NCBI RefSeq assembly: GCF_003860465.1
Contig: NZ_CP034183.1
Coordinates: forward strand, 1,688,001-1,752,000
Reading direction: 5' to 3'
Source of the DNA: Deinococcus psychrotolerans
GTDB taxonomy: Bacteria; Deinococcota; Deinococci; Deinococcales; Deinococcaceae
Length of the DNA stretch: 64,000 nt
In this document: in pieces, positions 48,830-56,783 of the stretch
How the letters are laid out: each line of letters starts with the position of its first letter
How positions within the stretch are numbered: the first letter of the stretch is position 1
The notes under the pieces: generated by a model
What the model was told of the DNA's origin: nothing
The model's input: only the letters and a program-made list of their open reading frames with translations
Database searches by the model: none
Position numbers and translations under genes: made by a program

Positions 48830-49909
48830 ATGTCAATGAAGTCTAAACAACAGCTCGGCTTACTGGTGATGACCGCGCTTTTTCTATCCGCTTGTGGTTC
48901 GCAGGTGGCGGTCCCACCGACTTCTGACCAAAGCGCTCAGCCTGCGGTGGCTGTCCGGAGCGCTCCCCCCGCTGCCGACACGGCCCTTGATCCCTCCACC
49001 ATGCCCAAAGCGTTAAGCCTCAGCGTAGGCGAAAGTCTGCAAGTCCCGGTCACCATCAGCGGCCAAGTGCCTGCGGCTGGGCTGCTGAGTTGGCAGAGCA
49101 GTGACCCCCGCATCGTCGCAGTCACGGCGAGCGGCTTACTGAGCGCGTACCAACCCGGCGCAGTGCAGGTCAGAATCGTTCAGAAAGACCACCCTGAGCG
49201 CAATTATGTCCTTGAAGTCACGGTTCAAGCGCCCCCAATCGTCATGCCCAAGCCGCCCGCACAACCAATTACTCCCGCTCCAGTAGCGCCTCCGACTCCC
49301 ACACCACCTGCACCAGCTCCCACTCCCACCCCGACCCCTGCGCCCACACCGCCAGCGCCGGCTCCTGCACCTACTCCGGTCGCGCCTCCAGCCCCCGCGC
49401 CCACACCACCTGCGCCAGCTCCCACACCCACTCCAATTGCTCCGCCGCCCGTACCAGCCCCAATTCCCACTCCAGCCCCCGCGCCGACGCCGACCAGCGG
49501 CTTTACTTCCGAAGTGCTCCGCTTGGTCAACGTGGCCCGCGCGGCGGGGGGAAGTTGCGGCGGCGTGGCTTACCCGCCCGCAGCAGCCCTGAGCTGGAAC
49601 ACTCTGCTGGCCGGCGCGGCACAGGCACACGCTGCTGATATGGCCACCAAGAACTACTTTGACCACACCAGCCCGGATGGCCGCACCTTCGATCAGCGCA
49701 TCACCGCCGCCGGATACCAGTGGCGCAGCGTGGCCGAGAACATCGCTGCCGGACAGCAGACCCCCGCCGATGTGATGGCCAGCTGGCTGAGCAGCCCCGG
49801 CCACTGCAAAAATATCTTCAATCCCATTCTCAAAGAGTTGGGGGTGGGCTACTTCGAGGGCGGCAGCTACAAACAATACTGGGTACAGGACTTCGGCACG
49901 CCGCGCTGA
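48830..49909 (+). CDS. CAP/SCP-domain lipoprotein with Big2-like domain and Pro/Thr/Ala linker
   Basis: The protein has 359 residues. A lipoprotein signal (LLVMTALFLSACGS) gives an acylated Cys at about residue 22. A bacterial Ig-like Big2 domain follows (about 60-135, LSVGESLQVPVTISG ... DPRIVAVTASGLLSAYQPG). A low-complexity PAPTPTP linker spans about 135-222. A CAP domain (about 225-359) has the family elements HAADMATKNYFDHTSPDGRTFDQRI and VAENIAAGQQTPADVMASWLSSPGHCKNI with the conserved His and Glu cavity. It is surface-anchored. Its role is unknown. Confidence 0.88.
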   Translation: MSMKSKQQLGLLVMTALFLSACGSQVAVPPTSDQSAQPAVAVRSAPPAADTALDPSTMPKALSLSVGESLQVPVTISGQVPAAGLLSWQSSDPRIVAVTASGLLSAYQPGAVQVRIVQKDHPERNYVLEVTVQAPPIVMPKPPAQPITPAPVAPPTPTPPAPAPTPTPTPAPTPPAPAPAPTPVAPPAPAPTPPAPAPTPTPIAPPPVPAPIPTPAPAPTPTSGFTSEVLRLVNVARAAGGSCGGVAYPPAAALSWNTLLAGAAQAHAADMATKNYFDHTSPDGRTFDQRITAAGYQWRSVAENIAAGQQTPADVMASWLSSPGHCKNIFNPILKELGVGYFEGGSYKQYWVQDFGTPR

Positions 49910-49950
49910 GGCCAAAGCATGCTGCTGAATTGACCTTCTTCTTCCAGCAC

Positions 49951-50007
49951 AACTCCTCCCCTCTGCGTTCGGAATGGCCGTTCCGAACGCAGAGGGGAGG
50001 AGTTTTT
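49951..50007 (+). terminator. 24-bp perfect hairpin terminator
   Basis: Arms 49951-49974 and 49981-50004 are perfectly complementary over 24 bp around the loop TGGCCG and are followed by TTT. This is an unusually long stem and terminates the CAP lipoprotein gene. Confidence 0.92.
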
Positions 50008-50038
50008 ATTAATTATTCAGGCAAACTACCAAGCCTTT

Positions 50039-50683
50039 TTACAACTCCTGCTCTGTCCTGGCTTCTTCACGGCTTTGCTGCGCCGTGTTAACCTCACCGC
50101 GTGCTTTCTTAACTGCTTTATAAATAAAGTAAGCGGGAACGCTGAGAACCACCAGCCCGACCAGCCCGTAGATTTGATACCGGTGCCAGACCGCAATAAA
50201 GGCCACTCCGCCCAGCCACATCCCAATTTGCCACACCGCCGTCCAGGACAGCGCTCCAAGAAAAGAGCAGGCGATATACGGCAAGGGCTTAAGGCCAGCT
50301 TCGCGGGCATACAAAATAAACAGCGTTCTGAACGGCCCGAACCAGCGGCTGATGACGGCCATCCACGGGCCGTACTGGGTCAGCATGTTCTGGATTTGGG
50401 TCAGGCCCAGCTTTTGCTGCGCTTTTTTGGGAATCAGCTTGATCCCGCGCGGCCCGATGTAGTAGCCGATCAGGTTGCCGATGGTATTGCCGATGGTGCC
50501 GAACAAAATCGATTCCCAAAGTGTGGTGTCGTGGCCCTGAATCATCAAACCCAGCGCCAACATGCTGGCTTCATAGGGAATAAAGGGAAGCCCGATGCCT
50601 TCCAGTAGCAGCAGCAAGGCGTTCACCAAATGGACGACCTGCGGGTTGAGCGTCCCCAGCCAGTGCAGCAAGTGCTCCGTCAT
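50039..50683 (-). CDS. DedA family membrane protein
   Basis: The protein has 214 residues with several membrane segments. DedA landmarks are GIGLPFIPYEASMLALGLM, GTIGNTIGNLIGYYIGPRG and SRWFGPFRTLFILYAREAGLKPLPYIACSFLGALSW. The DedA/VTT family includes scramblases or flippases for polyprenyl- and phospho-lipids. It lies 8 bases after the phosphatidylserine decarboxylase gene, a sensible pairing for lipid handling. Confidence 0.9.
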   Translation of the reverse strand: MTEHLLHWLGTLNPQVVHLVNALLLLLEGIGLPFIPYEASMLALGLMIQGHDTTLWESILFGTIGNTIGNLIGYYIGPRGIKLIPKKAQQKLGLTQIQNMLTQYGPWMAVISRWFGPFRTLFILYAREAGLKPLPYIACSFLGALSWTAVWQIGMWLGGVAFIAVWHRYQIYGLVGLVVLSVPAYFIYKAVKKARGEVNTAQQSREEARTEQEL

Positions 50684-50691
50684 GGTGAGCT

Positions 50692-51417
50692 TTACCCTTG
50701 AGGCTTGCTGAGGCGGGCAATGGGCGTTTGTGCGCCGTACACTTGGTCGCCCACGCCCACCAAGAAGTCCACGTCACCGAAGATAAACAAATCCACCTGC
50801 GAGCCGCGCTCGATGAAGCTGATTTTCTGGCCGGAGCGCAGGGTATCGTTCACGCTGACGTAGGTGCTGATCTTGTTGACGAACTTGTCGGCGATTTCCA
50901 CCATCGCCACTTTGACGCGGCCCTCGATGAACACCGTTTGGCGCTCGTTTTCCAGGGCGTAGCGCTTGGCAAATAAATCCACCGCCCGCCGCAGATACGT
51001 CAGTTGGATGTATTCCCAAATATCCACCATCGGCAAATTGAGTTTGGCTCCGTTGTGAACGATGCCGGTGATGCGGCCTTTCATCGGCGCGTAATTGAAA
51101 TGCACGTCTAAGGGCGACATGTAAATCCCGATCAGCCAGCCGTGTCCGGGCGTCTGGCCTTCGGGCCATTCGGCGTGGGTAATTTCGCTGACTTTGATTT
51201 TCTGGCCGAGCTTCTCGCTAACGATCTCGCCGTTTTCCACGCGGCGCACGTAAACGACTTGGCCGTCACAGGGACTGGTCAGCAAATCGTCGTCGGTGGG
51301 GGTAATACGTACCGGATCGCGGTAAAACCAAACGCGCTGCAAAAACAGCAAGACCGCGCCCCAAATCAGGGCGATGGGCAAGAGGCGCTTGAGAACATTG
51401 AGCAAAAATTTCAGCAT
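50692..51417 (-). CDS. psd: Phosphatidylserine decarboxylase-like proenzyme
   Basis: The protein has 241 residues. An N-terminal membrane helix (LLPIALIWGAVLLFLQRVWFYRDP) is followed by the PSD core: SPCDGQVVYVRRVENG, IYMSPLDVHFNYAPMKGRI and ENERQTVFIEG. The self-cleavage site that creates the pyruvoyl group is the GS of IERGSQVDLFIFG near the C-terminus. The protein makes phosphatidylethanolamine or a related amino-lipid; Deinococcus lipids are unusual, so the head group is uncertain. TAGACT lies 6 bases before the ATG. It is cotranscribed with dedA. Confidence 0.88.
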   Translation of the reverse strand: MLKFLLNVLKRLLPIALIWGAVLLFLQRVWFYRDPVRITPTDDDLLTSPCDGQVVYVRRVENGEIVSEKLGQKIKVSEITHAEWPEGQTPGHGWLIGIYMSPLDVHFNYAPMKGRITGIVHNGAKLNLPMVDIWEYIQLTYLRRAVDLFAKRYALENERQTVFIEGRVKVAMVEIADKFVNKISTYVSVNDTLRSGQKISFIERGSQVDLFIFGDVDFLVGVGDQVYGAQTPIARLSKPQG

Positions 51418-51482
51418 GTGCAGAGTCTAGCAGTGTGGACATTCAACGCTTCTTAAGATGCCCCACACACGCCACAATCTCT

Positions 51483-52505
51483 TTATTTCTTATTTTCCAC
51501 ATACGCTTTACGGGCGATATACGGCAACTTGGGAAGGTAATAGCGGGCGAACCCGGCGTACCCTCGCCAAGCTGCCGGCAGCGGGTGGGGCGTGCCGAGG
51601 TCTTGCCAGATGCCGCTGCGGTAAAGGCCATCGAGGTGGGCGCAGGTGCTGGCCCAACCGTGAACCTCAGTGTGGCCTCGCACCCGGTCTGCTTCGGTAA
51701 AATGCAGCCAATCGGTAGAAAAGCCCACCCGCTCCGCAAGTTCATCGGCGCGTTCAAAGAGGGCGTCGGATGAGCCGCCGAGCATCTGTGCCCGCAACTG
51801 GTTGTAACTCTGGCGGCTAAACGGCAAGGTGCCGGGCAACTTGGCGATTTTTTCCACCGCCTGCACAATGGCCCACAGCCGCTCTGGATCGGGAACCGGA
51901 TCGAGGACGCGCAACTCCAGCGTACCCAGCCGGCGAGTGATGATCAAATCCTGAAACCGCTCGTAGGGATCGCTGCCGAGTTCGCCCAAAGCAAACGACG
52001 ACTTGATGCGCGAAAGCGGGCCGCCCTCGCCCTCTCCAAAGTAAGGGCTGCTGGCGCTGGCAAGGGTCAGCACCGGCAAGAAGTAAGCCAGATTGCCGTA
52101 AACCCGCTGGCGCTCGGCGTCCGGCACACCGACGTGAATGTGCAGCCCCGCCGTGTGATAGCGGTCACTGCCCGGCAAGGCACCGAGGGCGATCAGTTGA
52201 CCCGACGAAAAAACGCGGGCGAGTTCGCGGCGGCGCGACAACGTAGCGGCAAACAGCGTCGCGGCGCTGAACTCCACTCGGGTGCTGACTTCCACGCTGC
52301 TCATCACCTCACGCCTGGCCGCCTCCCCCCGCCGGAAATTGGTGGCGGTGGCCGCCCAGTTGCGGCCCGGGTCTTGCCACAACAGCCCCCCCATATCCCA
52401 CAAACTGCCCAGCGAAGTGCGCCCGCCGTAGAGGACGAAGACTTCTTCTTCCAGACCGTAAGTGGGCGCGGCAGGGGCGATCAGAGCGGACAAGGCAGCA
52501 GGCAT
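51483..52505 (-). CDS. GCS2-type carboxylate-amine ligase (YbdK family)
   Basis: The protein has 340 residues. The glutamate-cysteine ligase family 2 start is TYGLEEEVFVL. The later HTAGLHIHVGVPDAE, RLGTLELRVLDPVPDPERLWAIV and a basic C-terminus are typical. It would join an amino acid to a carboxylate with ATP. Glutathione is not usual in Deinococcus, so the product is uncertain. TATACT lies 9 bases before the ATG on the minus strand. It is divergent from the PIG-L deacetylase gene. Confidence 0.85.
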   Translation of the reverse strand: MPAALSALIAPAAPTYGLEEEVFVLYGGRTSLGSLWDMGGLLWQDPGRNWAATATNFRRGEAARREVMSSVEVSTRVEFSAATLFAATLSRRRELARVFSSGQLIALGALPGSDRYHTAGLHIHVGVPDAERQRVYGNLAYFLPVLTLASASSPYFGEGEGGPLSRIKSSFALGELGSDPYERFQDLIITRRLGTLELRVLDPVPDPERLWAIVQAVEKIAKLPGTLPFSRQSYNQLRAQMLGGSSDALFERADELAERVGFSTDWLHFTEADRVRGHTEVHGWASTCAHLDGLYRSGIWQDLGTPHPLPAAWRGYAGFARYYLPKLPYIARKAYVENKK

Positions 52506-52565
52506 TTGAGAGCGAGTATACGCACAGCGCTCACCGTAAGCTTAAAGCTTCCTTTATATTGATGG

Positions 52566-53561
52566 GTGCTGATGCGTTTATACAGGCCGCGCAAATGGAA
52601 ACGTCTGGCAGCAGCGGCCGTTATCCTGCTGCTGCTGGCCGCCTTTATTAACGGCTGGTACTGGCTGCCCACCGGAAGGTTGACCGTTCACCAAGTCAAG
52701 GCGGCGGCGGCAGCGTTGCCCATTATGGAGCCGCTCAGCGGGCGGGTGCTGTTCGTCTCGCCGCATCCCGACGACGAAACTTTGGCGGCGGGCGGGCTGC
52801 TGCAAGACGTGATAGAGCGCGGCGGACAAGTCTACGTGGTCTTTTTGACCAGCGGCGACGGCTTCGAGTGGGACGCCCGCGCCACCAACCGCGAAGTAAA
52901 CGTAGACCGCGCCGATATGCTGCGCCTCGGCCTGCGCCGGATGAACGAGGCCCGCGCGGCGACGGCGGCGCTGGGCATTCCCAAAGACCATATTTTCTTT
53001 TTGGGGTTTCCCGATCAGGGTCTGACCCCGATTTATCTGCAAAATTATTTGTCGCCGTACACCAGCCCGCATACCGGCGTTAACCGGGTGCCGTATGCCG
53101 GAACCTTCGCGCCGGGTAAGCCTTATACCGGCAAGGAATTAGACCGCCAATTGGCCGCCGTCTACGATCAGGTCAAGCCTGACACGGTGCTGGCCCCCAG
53201 CGCCCAAGACGGCCACCCTGACCACCGCACCGCCGCTTACGTGTCGTCGCGGCTGGCGACCCAGCGCGGCGAGAAGCTGTACTTTTACCTCGTTCACGGC
53301 GGGCTGGAGTGGCCCCTTCCCAAGGGCAAGCACGAAGAACTGCCGCTGGCCCCGCCGCGCCCGACCTGGCAAGGGCTGAAATGGAACCGCTATCCGGTGA
53401 CAGATCATCAGCGCAAACGCCAAATCGAGGCCATCAAAGCCTACAAAACGCAGCTGATGGTGGTGCCGCGCTTCATGTGGGCCTTCGTGCGCCAAAACGA
53501 ATTGCTGCTGCCCGCTCCCGCCGAAGGTGCGCCGATTCCGCCCGCCGATCTGGGAAAATGA
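52566..53561 (+). CDS. Membrane-anchored PIG-L/LmbE-type deacetylase
   Basis: The protein has 331 residues. One N-terminal membrane helix (LAAAAVILLLLAAFINGWYWL) anchors it, so the catalytic domain is probably outside the membrane. Zinc and catalytic motifs are VLFVSPHPDDETLAAGG (HPDDE) and QDGHPDHRTAAY (HxDH). The family deacetylates N-acetyl sugars, including bacillithiol precursors, but those are cytosolic; an anchored enzyme suggests a cell-wall or surface glycan. TATATT (52555-52560) ends 5 bases before the GTG start; an ATG at 52572 is also possible. Confidence 0.88.
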   Translation: MLMRLYRPRKWKRLAAAAVILLLLAAFINGWYWLPTGRLTVHQVKAAAAALPIMEPLSGRVLFVSPHPDDETLAAGGLLQDVIERGGQVYVVFLTSGDGFEWDARATNREVNVDRADMLRLGLRRMNEARAATAALGIPKDHIFFLGFPDQGLTPIYLQNYLSPYTSPHTGVNRVPYAGTFAPGKPYTGKELDRQLAAVYDQVKPDTVLAPSAQDGHPDHRTAAYVSSRLATQRGEKLYFYLVHGGLEWPLPKGKHEELPLAPPRPTWQGLKWNRYPVTDHQRKRQIEAIKAYKTQLMVVPRFMWAFVRQNELLLPAPAEGAPIPPADLGK

Positions 53562-53567
53562 ACAGGC

Positions 53568-54233
53568 ATGGCTGAAGCGAGCACAGCTGAACGCACCTCG
53601 GACGGTACACTCACGCTTTTCAGCGAGCGCTACGGCGAGTGGTATTCGTCCATGCACGGCGCGGGGGCACAGTCACGCACGGTGTTTTTGGAAGCCACCG
53701 GAACGCACCTCCACCCTTTTGCACAGGTGCTGGAAATTGGCTTTGGGCTGGGCCTCAACTTCCGCACCACCTTGACGAGTGCCGAGAAGCGCGGCGCGGC
53801 GCTGAGTTACCTCGCTTACGAAGCCTTTCCGCTGGCGGCCTCGGCATTGGCGCAGGTCGCGGCGGGCGAAACCCATCCGCTGTGGACGGCGCTATTGGGG
53901 GCATGGGACGCAGGCACCAAAGCAGGCCAGCTCCACCTCTGGCACGGACAATATGAGGTGAGGGTAGAGTTTGCCGACGCCAGCGCCGCGCCGCTACCGC
54001 GCCAGTGGGCCAGCGCCATTTACCTCGACGGCTTCAGCCCCACCAAAAATCCCGAAATCTGGACGCCGGACTTTTTGGCCCGCTTGGCGGATAGCTTGGC
54101 GGCGGGCGGCACTCTGGCAACGTACAGCGCAGCGGGCGCGGTACGGCGCAGTTTGCTGGCGGCGGGCTTGGCGGCCAAAAGGCGGCGAGGCCTGGTGGGC
54201 AAACGCGAGTTTTTGGTGGCGCACAAGCCGTGA
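53568..54233 (+). CDS. mnmD: tRNA mnm5s2U methyltransferase domain MnmD
   Basis: This SAM-dependent methylase of 221 residues carries out the last step of 5-methylaminomethyl-2-thiouridine synthesis at the wobble base. Motifs are LFSERYGEWYSSMHGAGAQSRTVFLEATG (family N-terminus), VLEIGFGLGLNFRTT (SAM site) and IYLDGFSPTKNPEIWTPDFL (the DxFSPxxNPExW signature). In E. coli this domain is fused to an FAD domain as MnmC; here the FAD part is a separate gene 10 bases downstream. Confidence 0.92.
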   Translation: MAEASTAERTSDGTLTLFSERYGEWYSSMHGAGAQSRTVFLEATGTHLHPFAQVLEIGFGLGLNFRTTLTSAEKRGAALSYLAYEAFPLAASALAQVAAGETHPLWTALLGAWDAGTKAGQLHLWHGQYEVRVEFADASAAPLPRQWASAIYLDGFSPTKNPEIWTPDFLARLADSLAAGGTLATYSAAGAVRRSLLAAGLAAKRRRGLVGKREFLVAHKP

Positions 54234-54243
54234 GTGTGCAGCG

Positions 54244-55221
54244 GTGAGACTGCTCATCATCGGCGGCGGCATTGCGGGCGCGGCGGCGGCTTACTTCGCG
54301 GCGCAGGCAGGCCACCGCGTCACGCTGCTGGACGCGGGCGCGGGCCGCTCAAGTGACGTGCCCGCCGCGCTGCTCAATCCGGTGCGCGGGCAAAGCGGCA
54401 AGGTGGAGCCTCAAGCTTTAGCGGGTTTGCGCTGCACTTGGGCGCTGATTGCCGAATTACAGGCAGCGGGCCAGCGCATCCCACACGGCCAAACTGGAGT
54501 GCTGCGCCCCGTACCCGACGAAAAGACCCAGCGCAAATGGGCCGCCGCCCTGCCCGCCGAACTGCCGCACATTTGGCGCGAGCCTGCCGGATTGCCACCA
54601 GGCTGGCAGAGTGTTCTCGAATTGCCGGAAGGCGGCTGGGTCAGCGGCGCGGCCTTCGTCAGAGCGCTCAAGCAGGCCTCGGGGGCGCGGCTGGTGCGCG
54701 GGAAAGCGGCGCGAATCTGGGCCAGCGGCGTGGCTTTGGAAAGCGGGGAGGTACTGGAAGCCGAGCGGGTCATTTTTTGCGGCGGCTCGTTGGGCGCTAA
54801 ATTCAGTCATCAAAATGGCGGCGAGCATGGCAGTCACTTCGAAGGCGCAACTCACCGAGCGGGCAGCCTGCTCCTGCTCAGTCAAGCGCCCCAGCAGCCG
54901 CTGAGTTTCGGCGCTTACCTGTCTCCGGCAGCGGTGGGCGGCGTGTTGGGAGCCACCTTTGAAACGCCTGCGGCCAGTCACGCGGCAGCTTTGGCAGGCG
55001 GTTTGCCGCTCAACTCACTGGCTTGGGTGCTGCAAAAAGGAGCGGCCCTGCGTGACCTCAGCGGCGTGCAAGTCACGGGCCGCTGGACAGGCGTGCGGCT
55101 TTCGCCTCTGCGCTCTGAACCAGACGCAGCGGGCGTGTACCACCTCAGCGGGCTGGGCAGCAAAGGGTTTTTGCTGGGCCCGCTGCTGGCGCGGGAGCTG
55201 GTGCGCGAACTTTCAAGCTGA
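54244..55221 (+). CDS. FAD-dependent cmnm5U-modifying oxidoreductase, MnmC(C) type
   Basis: This FAD oxidoreductase of the DadA/MnmC C-domain class has 325 residues. The dinucleotide loop is [30 protein letters not shown]. Later elements are [30 protein letters not shown] and [38 protein letters not shown] (C-terminal FAD contact). It would remove the carboxymethyl group from cmnm5U before MnmD methylates. The start is GTG at 54244. Direct juxtaposition with mnmD supports the assignment. Confidence 0.85.
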   Translation: MRLLIIGGGIAGAAAAYFAAQAGHRVTLLDAGAGRSSDVPAALLNPVRGQSGKVEPQALAGLRCTWALIAELQAAGQRIPHGQTGVLRPVPDEKTQRKWAAALPAELPHIWREPAGLPPGWQSVLELPEGGWVSGAAFVRALKQASGARLVRGKAARIWASGVALESGEVLEAERVIFCGGSLGAKFSHQNGGEHGSHFEGATHRAGSLLLLSQAPQQPLSFGAYLSPAAVGGVLGATFETPAASHAAALAGGLPLNSLAWVLQKGAALRDLSGVQVTGRWTGVRLSPLRSEPDAAGVYHLSGLGSKGFLLGPLLARELVRELSS

Positions 55222-55278
55222 AGCTGACTGAGTTGGTCGGTCGAGTGAGTTCAGCGCCCACCGCGTTACTCTGGAGGC

Positions 55279-55659
55279 ATGCCGCCGTTGCCTTTTCCTC
55301 CCTTCAAGCTCTGCCCCTGCAACTCCAAACAACCTTACGCTCAGTGCTGCGGCCCGCGCCTGAGCGGTGAGCAACCGGCCCAGACCCCCGAAGCGCTGAT
55401 GAGGTCGCGCTACAGCGCTTACGTTTTGCAAGACGCCACTTATCTGCTGACCACCTGGCACCCCACGACCAGACCCGCCGAATTGGAGGTGGGGACGCAG
55501 CCGCAGTGGTTGGGCCTGAATGTGCGACGCGCTGCGGGCGACACCGTCAGTTTCACCGCCCGATACCAGGAACGGGGGGTGCGCCGCGAACTGCGAGAGC
55601 GCAGCACTTTTGTGCAGGAAAGCGGGAAGTGGTTTTATTTGGACGGGGTTGAAGGTTAG
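55279..55659 (+). CDS. ychJ: YchJ family protein (SEC-C zinc motif plus NTF2-like fold)
   Basis: The protein has 126 residues. The N-terminal SEC-C zinc motif is KLCPCNSKQPYAQCCGPRLSGE. The YchJ middle domain follows: PEALMRSRYSAYVLQDATYLLTTWHPTTRP, then VRRAAGDTVSFTARYQERG and FVQESGKWFYLDG. The function of the family is unknown. It follows the mnmC-like gene by 57 bases on the same strand. A single strand of genes from 52.6 to 56.5 kb may be read together in part. Confidence 0.92.
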   Translation: MPPLPFPPFKLCPCNSKQPYAQCCGPRLSGEQPAQTPEALMRSRYSAYVLQDATYLLTTWHPTTRPAELEVGTQPQWLGLNVRRAAGDTVSFTARYQERGVRRELRERSTFVQESGKWFYLDGVEG

Positions 55660-55715
55660 TGTTGTCTCTAGAGTAGTTACACTAGCACCACTGAGCGGCT
55701 GCTTAAACTTGGCGC

Positions 55716-56543
55716 ATGTGGAATCCCCAGCAGTACCTTCAGTTTCAAATCGAGCGGGATCGGCCCTTTTTTGATTTGCTCGCGCAGGTGCAGGGCGACC
55801 CCCAACAAATCGCCGACCTCGGCTGCGGCACCGGCCACCTGAGCGCCGCGCTGAGTCGGCGCTGGCCGAAAGCACAGGTGACCGGTGTGGACAGCAGCCC
55901 CGAAATGCTGGAACAGGCCGAGCAATTTGTCAGTTCGCACCTCGGCTTCGTTCGGGCCGACCTGCGCACCTGGCAACCCGAGCGCCCCGTGGATCTGCTG
56001 CTGAGCAACGCCGCCTTGCAGTGGGTCGATAACCACGCCGAACTGATTCCCCGTTTGGCCGGTTGGGTCGCTCCGGGCGGCACCTTCGCTTTTCAGGTGC
56101 CGGGTAACTTCGACGCGCCCAGCCACACGCTGCTGGCGGAAGTCTCAGCCCGCCCGCACTGGAAACTGCTGCTCAGCGGCCAGCAACGTGACAAAGCCGC
56201 CCTGAGCGCCTACGGCCCCGCCGAATACACCGCTGTGTTGGCTCCACTGGGCTACCGTGTCAACGCTTGGGAAACCACTTACCTTCATCTGCTACCCGCC
56301 CAAGAAAATGCCGTGTTGGACTGGGTCAAAGGGACGGCGCTGCGGCCCGTCCTGGCTCAACTCAGCGCCGCGCAGAGCGCCGAATTTTTGCAGGAGTACG
56401 GCGAGGAACTCAACAAGGCGTACCCAGCGAAAAGCTACGGCACGCCTTTTGAGTTCCGGCGAATTTTTGTGGTGGCTCAACGGGATGAGCCGGCAGCGCT
56501 AAAAGTTGCAGCTACTCAGCAGCTCCGCCGTCCCAAATGCTGA
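55716..56543 (+). CDS. tam: Trans-aconitate 2-methyltransferase
   Basis: This SAM methyltransferase of 275 residues detoxifies trans-aconitate, an inhibitor of aconitase. It begins MWNPQQYLQFQIERDRPFFDLLAQV. The SAM site is IADLGCGTGHLSAALSRRWP, and LLSNAALQWVDNHAELIPRLAGWVAPGGTFAFQVPGN is family-typical. The final 15 residues extend past the usual C-terminus, and the stop lies 32 bases inside the convergent small membrane-protein gene. TACACT near 55679 may be part of its promoter. Confidence 0.92.
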   Translation: MWNPQQYLQFQIERDRPFFDLLAQVQGDPQQIADLGCGTGHLSAALSRRWPKAQVTGVDSSPEMLEQAEQFVSSHLGFVRADLRTWQPERPVDLLLSNAALQWVDNHAELIPRLAGWVAPGGTFAFQVPGNFDAPSHTLLAEVSARPHWKLLLSGQQRDKAALSAYGPAEYTAVLAPLGYRVNAWETTYLHLLPAQENAVLDWVKGTALRPVLAQLSAAQSAEFLQEYGEELNKAYPAKSYGTPFEFRRIFVVAQRDEPAALKVAATQQLRRPKC

Positions 56544-56754
56544 CAATCCAGATGTACGTGACGGTCAGGAGAGTGATGGCCGCGTAGATCAGGCGCAGGC
56601 CGATCAGATGCGGCCCCAACAGATCACTGCGGAAGTAGTCGAGGGCCAGTGCCGAGGCAACGAGCAGCACCAAGCCCAGCGCCACGAAACCCTGATGGCG
56701 GCGCACGAAGATAAACAGAGGGCGAACGGCTGGGGCGGGCTTGGTCATGCTCAT
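56512..56754 (-). CDS. Small two-helix membrane protein in the rhodopsin operon
   Basis: The product has 80 residues. A basic N-terminus (RPLFIFVRRHQ) is followed by two membrane helices (GFVALGLVLLVASALALDYF and LIGLRLIYAAITLLTVTYIWIVSIW). I do not recognise the family. It begins 29 bases after the rhodopsin stop on the same strand, so it is probably cotranslated with rhodopsin. Its last 32 bases overlap the 3' end of tam on the other strand. It could be a rhodopsin partner or an unrelated passenger. Confidence 0.65.
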   Translation of the reverse strand: MSMTKPAPAVRPLFIFVRRHQGFVALGLVLLVASALALDYFRSDLLGPHLIGLRLIYAAITLLTVTYIWIVSIWDGGAAE

Positions 56755-56783
56755 CAGGTCTCCGGCAGTCTCAGGTGAGTGGA

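Noticed and set aside
48612..48839. 75-codon frame in the AT-rich stretch
   Set aside because: There is no ribosome site and no domain. It ends inside the start of the lipoprotein gene and owes its length to AT-rich composition.
49240..49500. Gly/Val-rich frame opposite the Pro/Thr/Ala linker
   Set aside because: It is the antisense image of the PAPTPTP repeats, not an independent gene.
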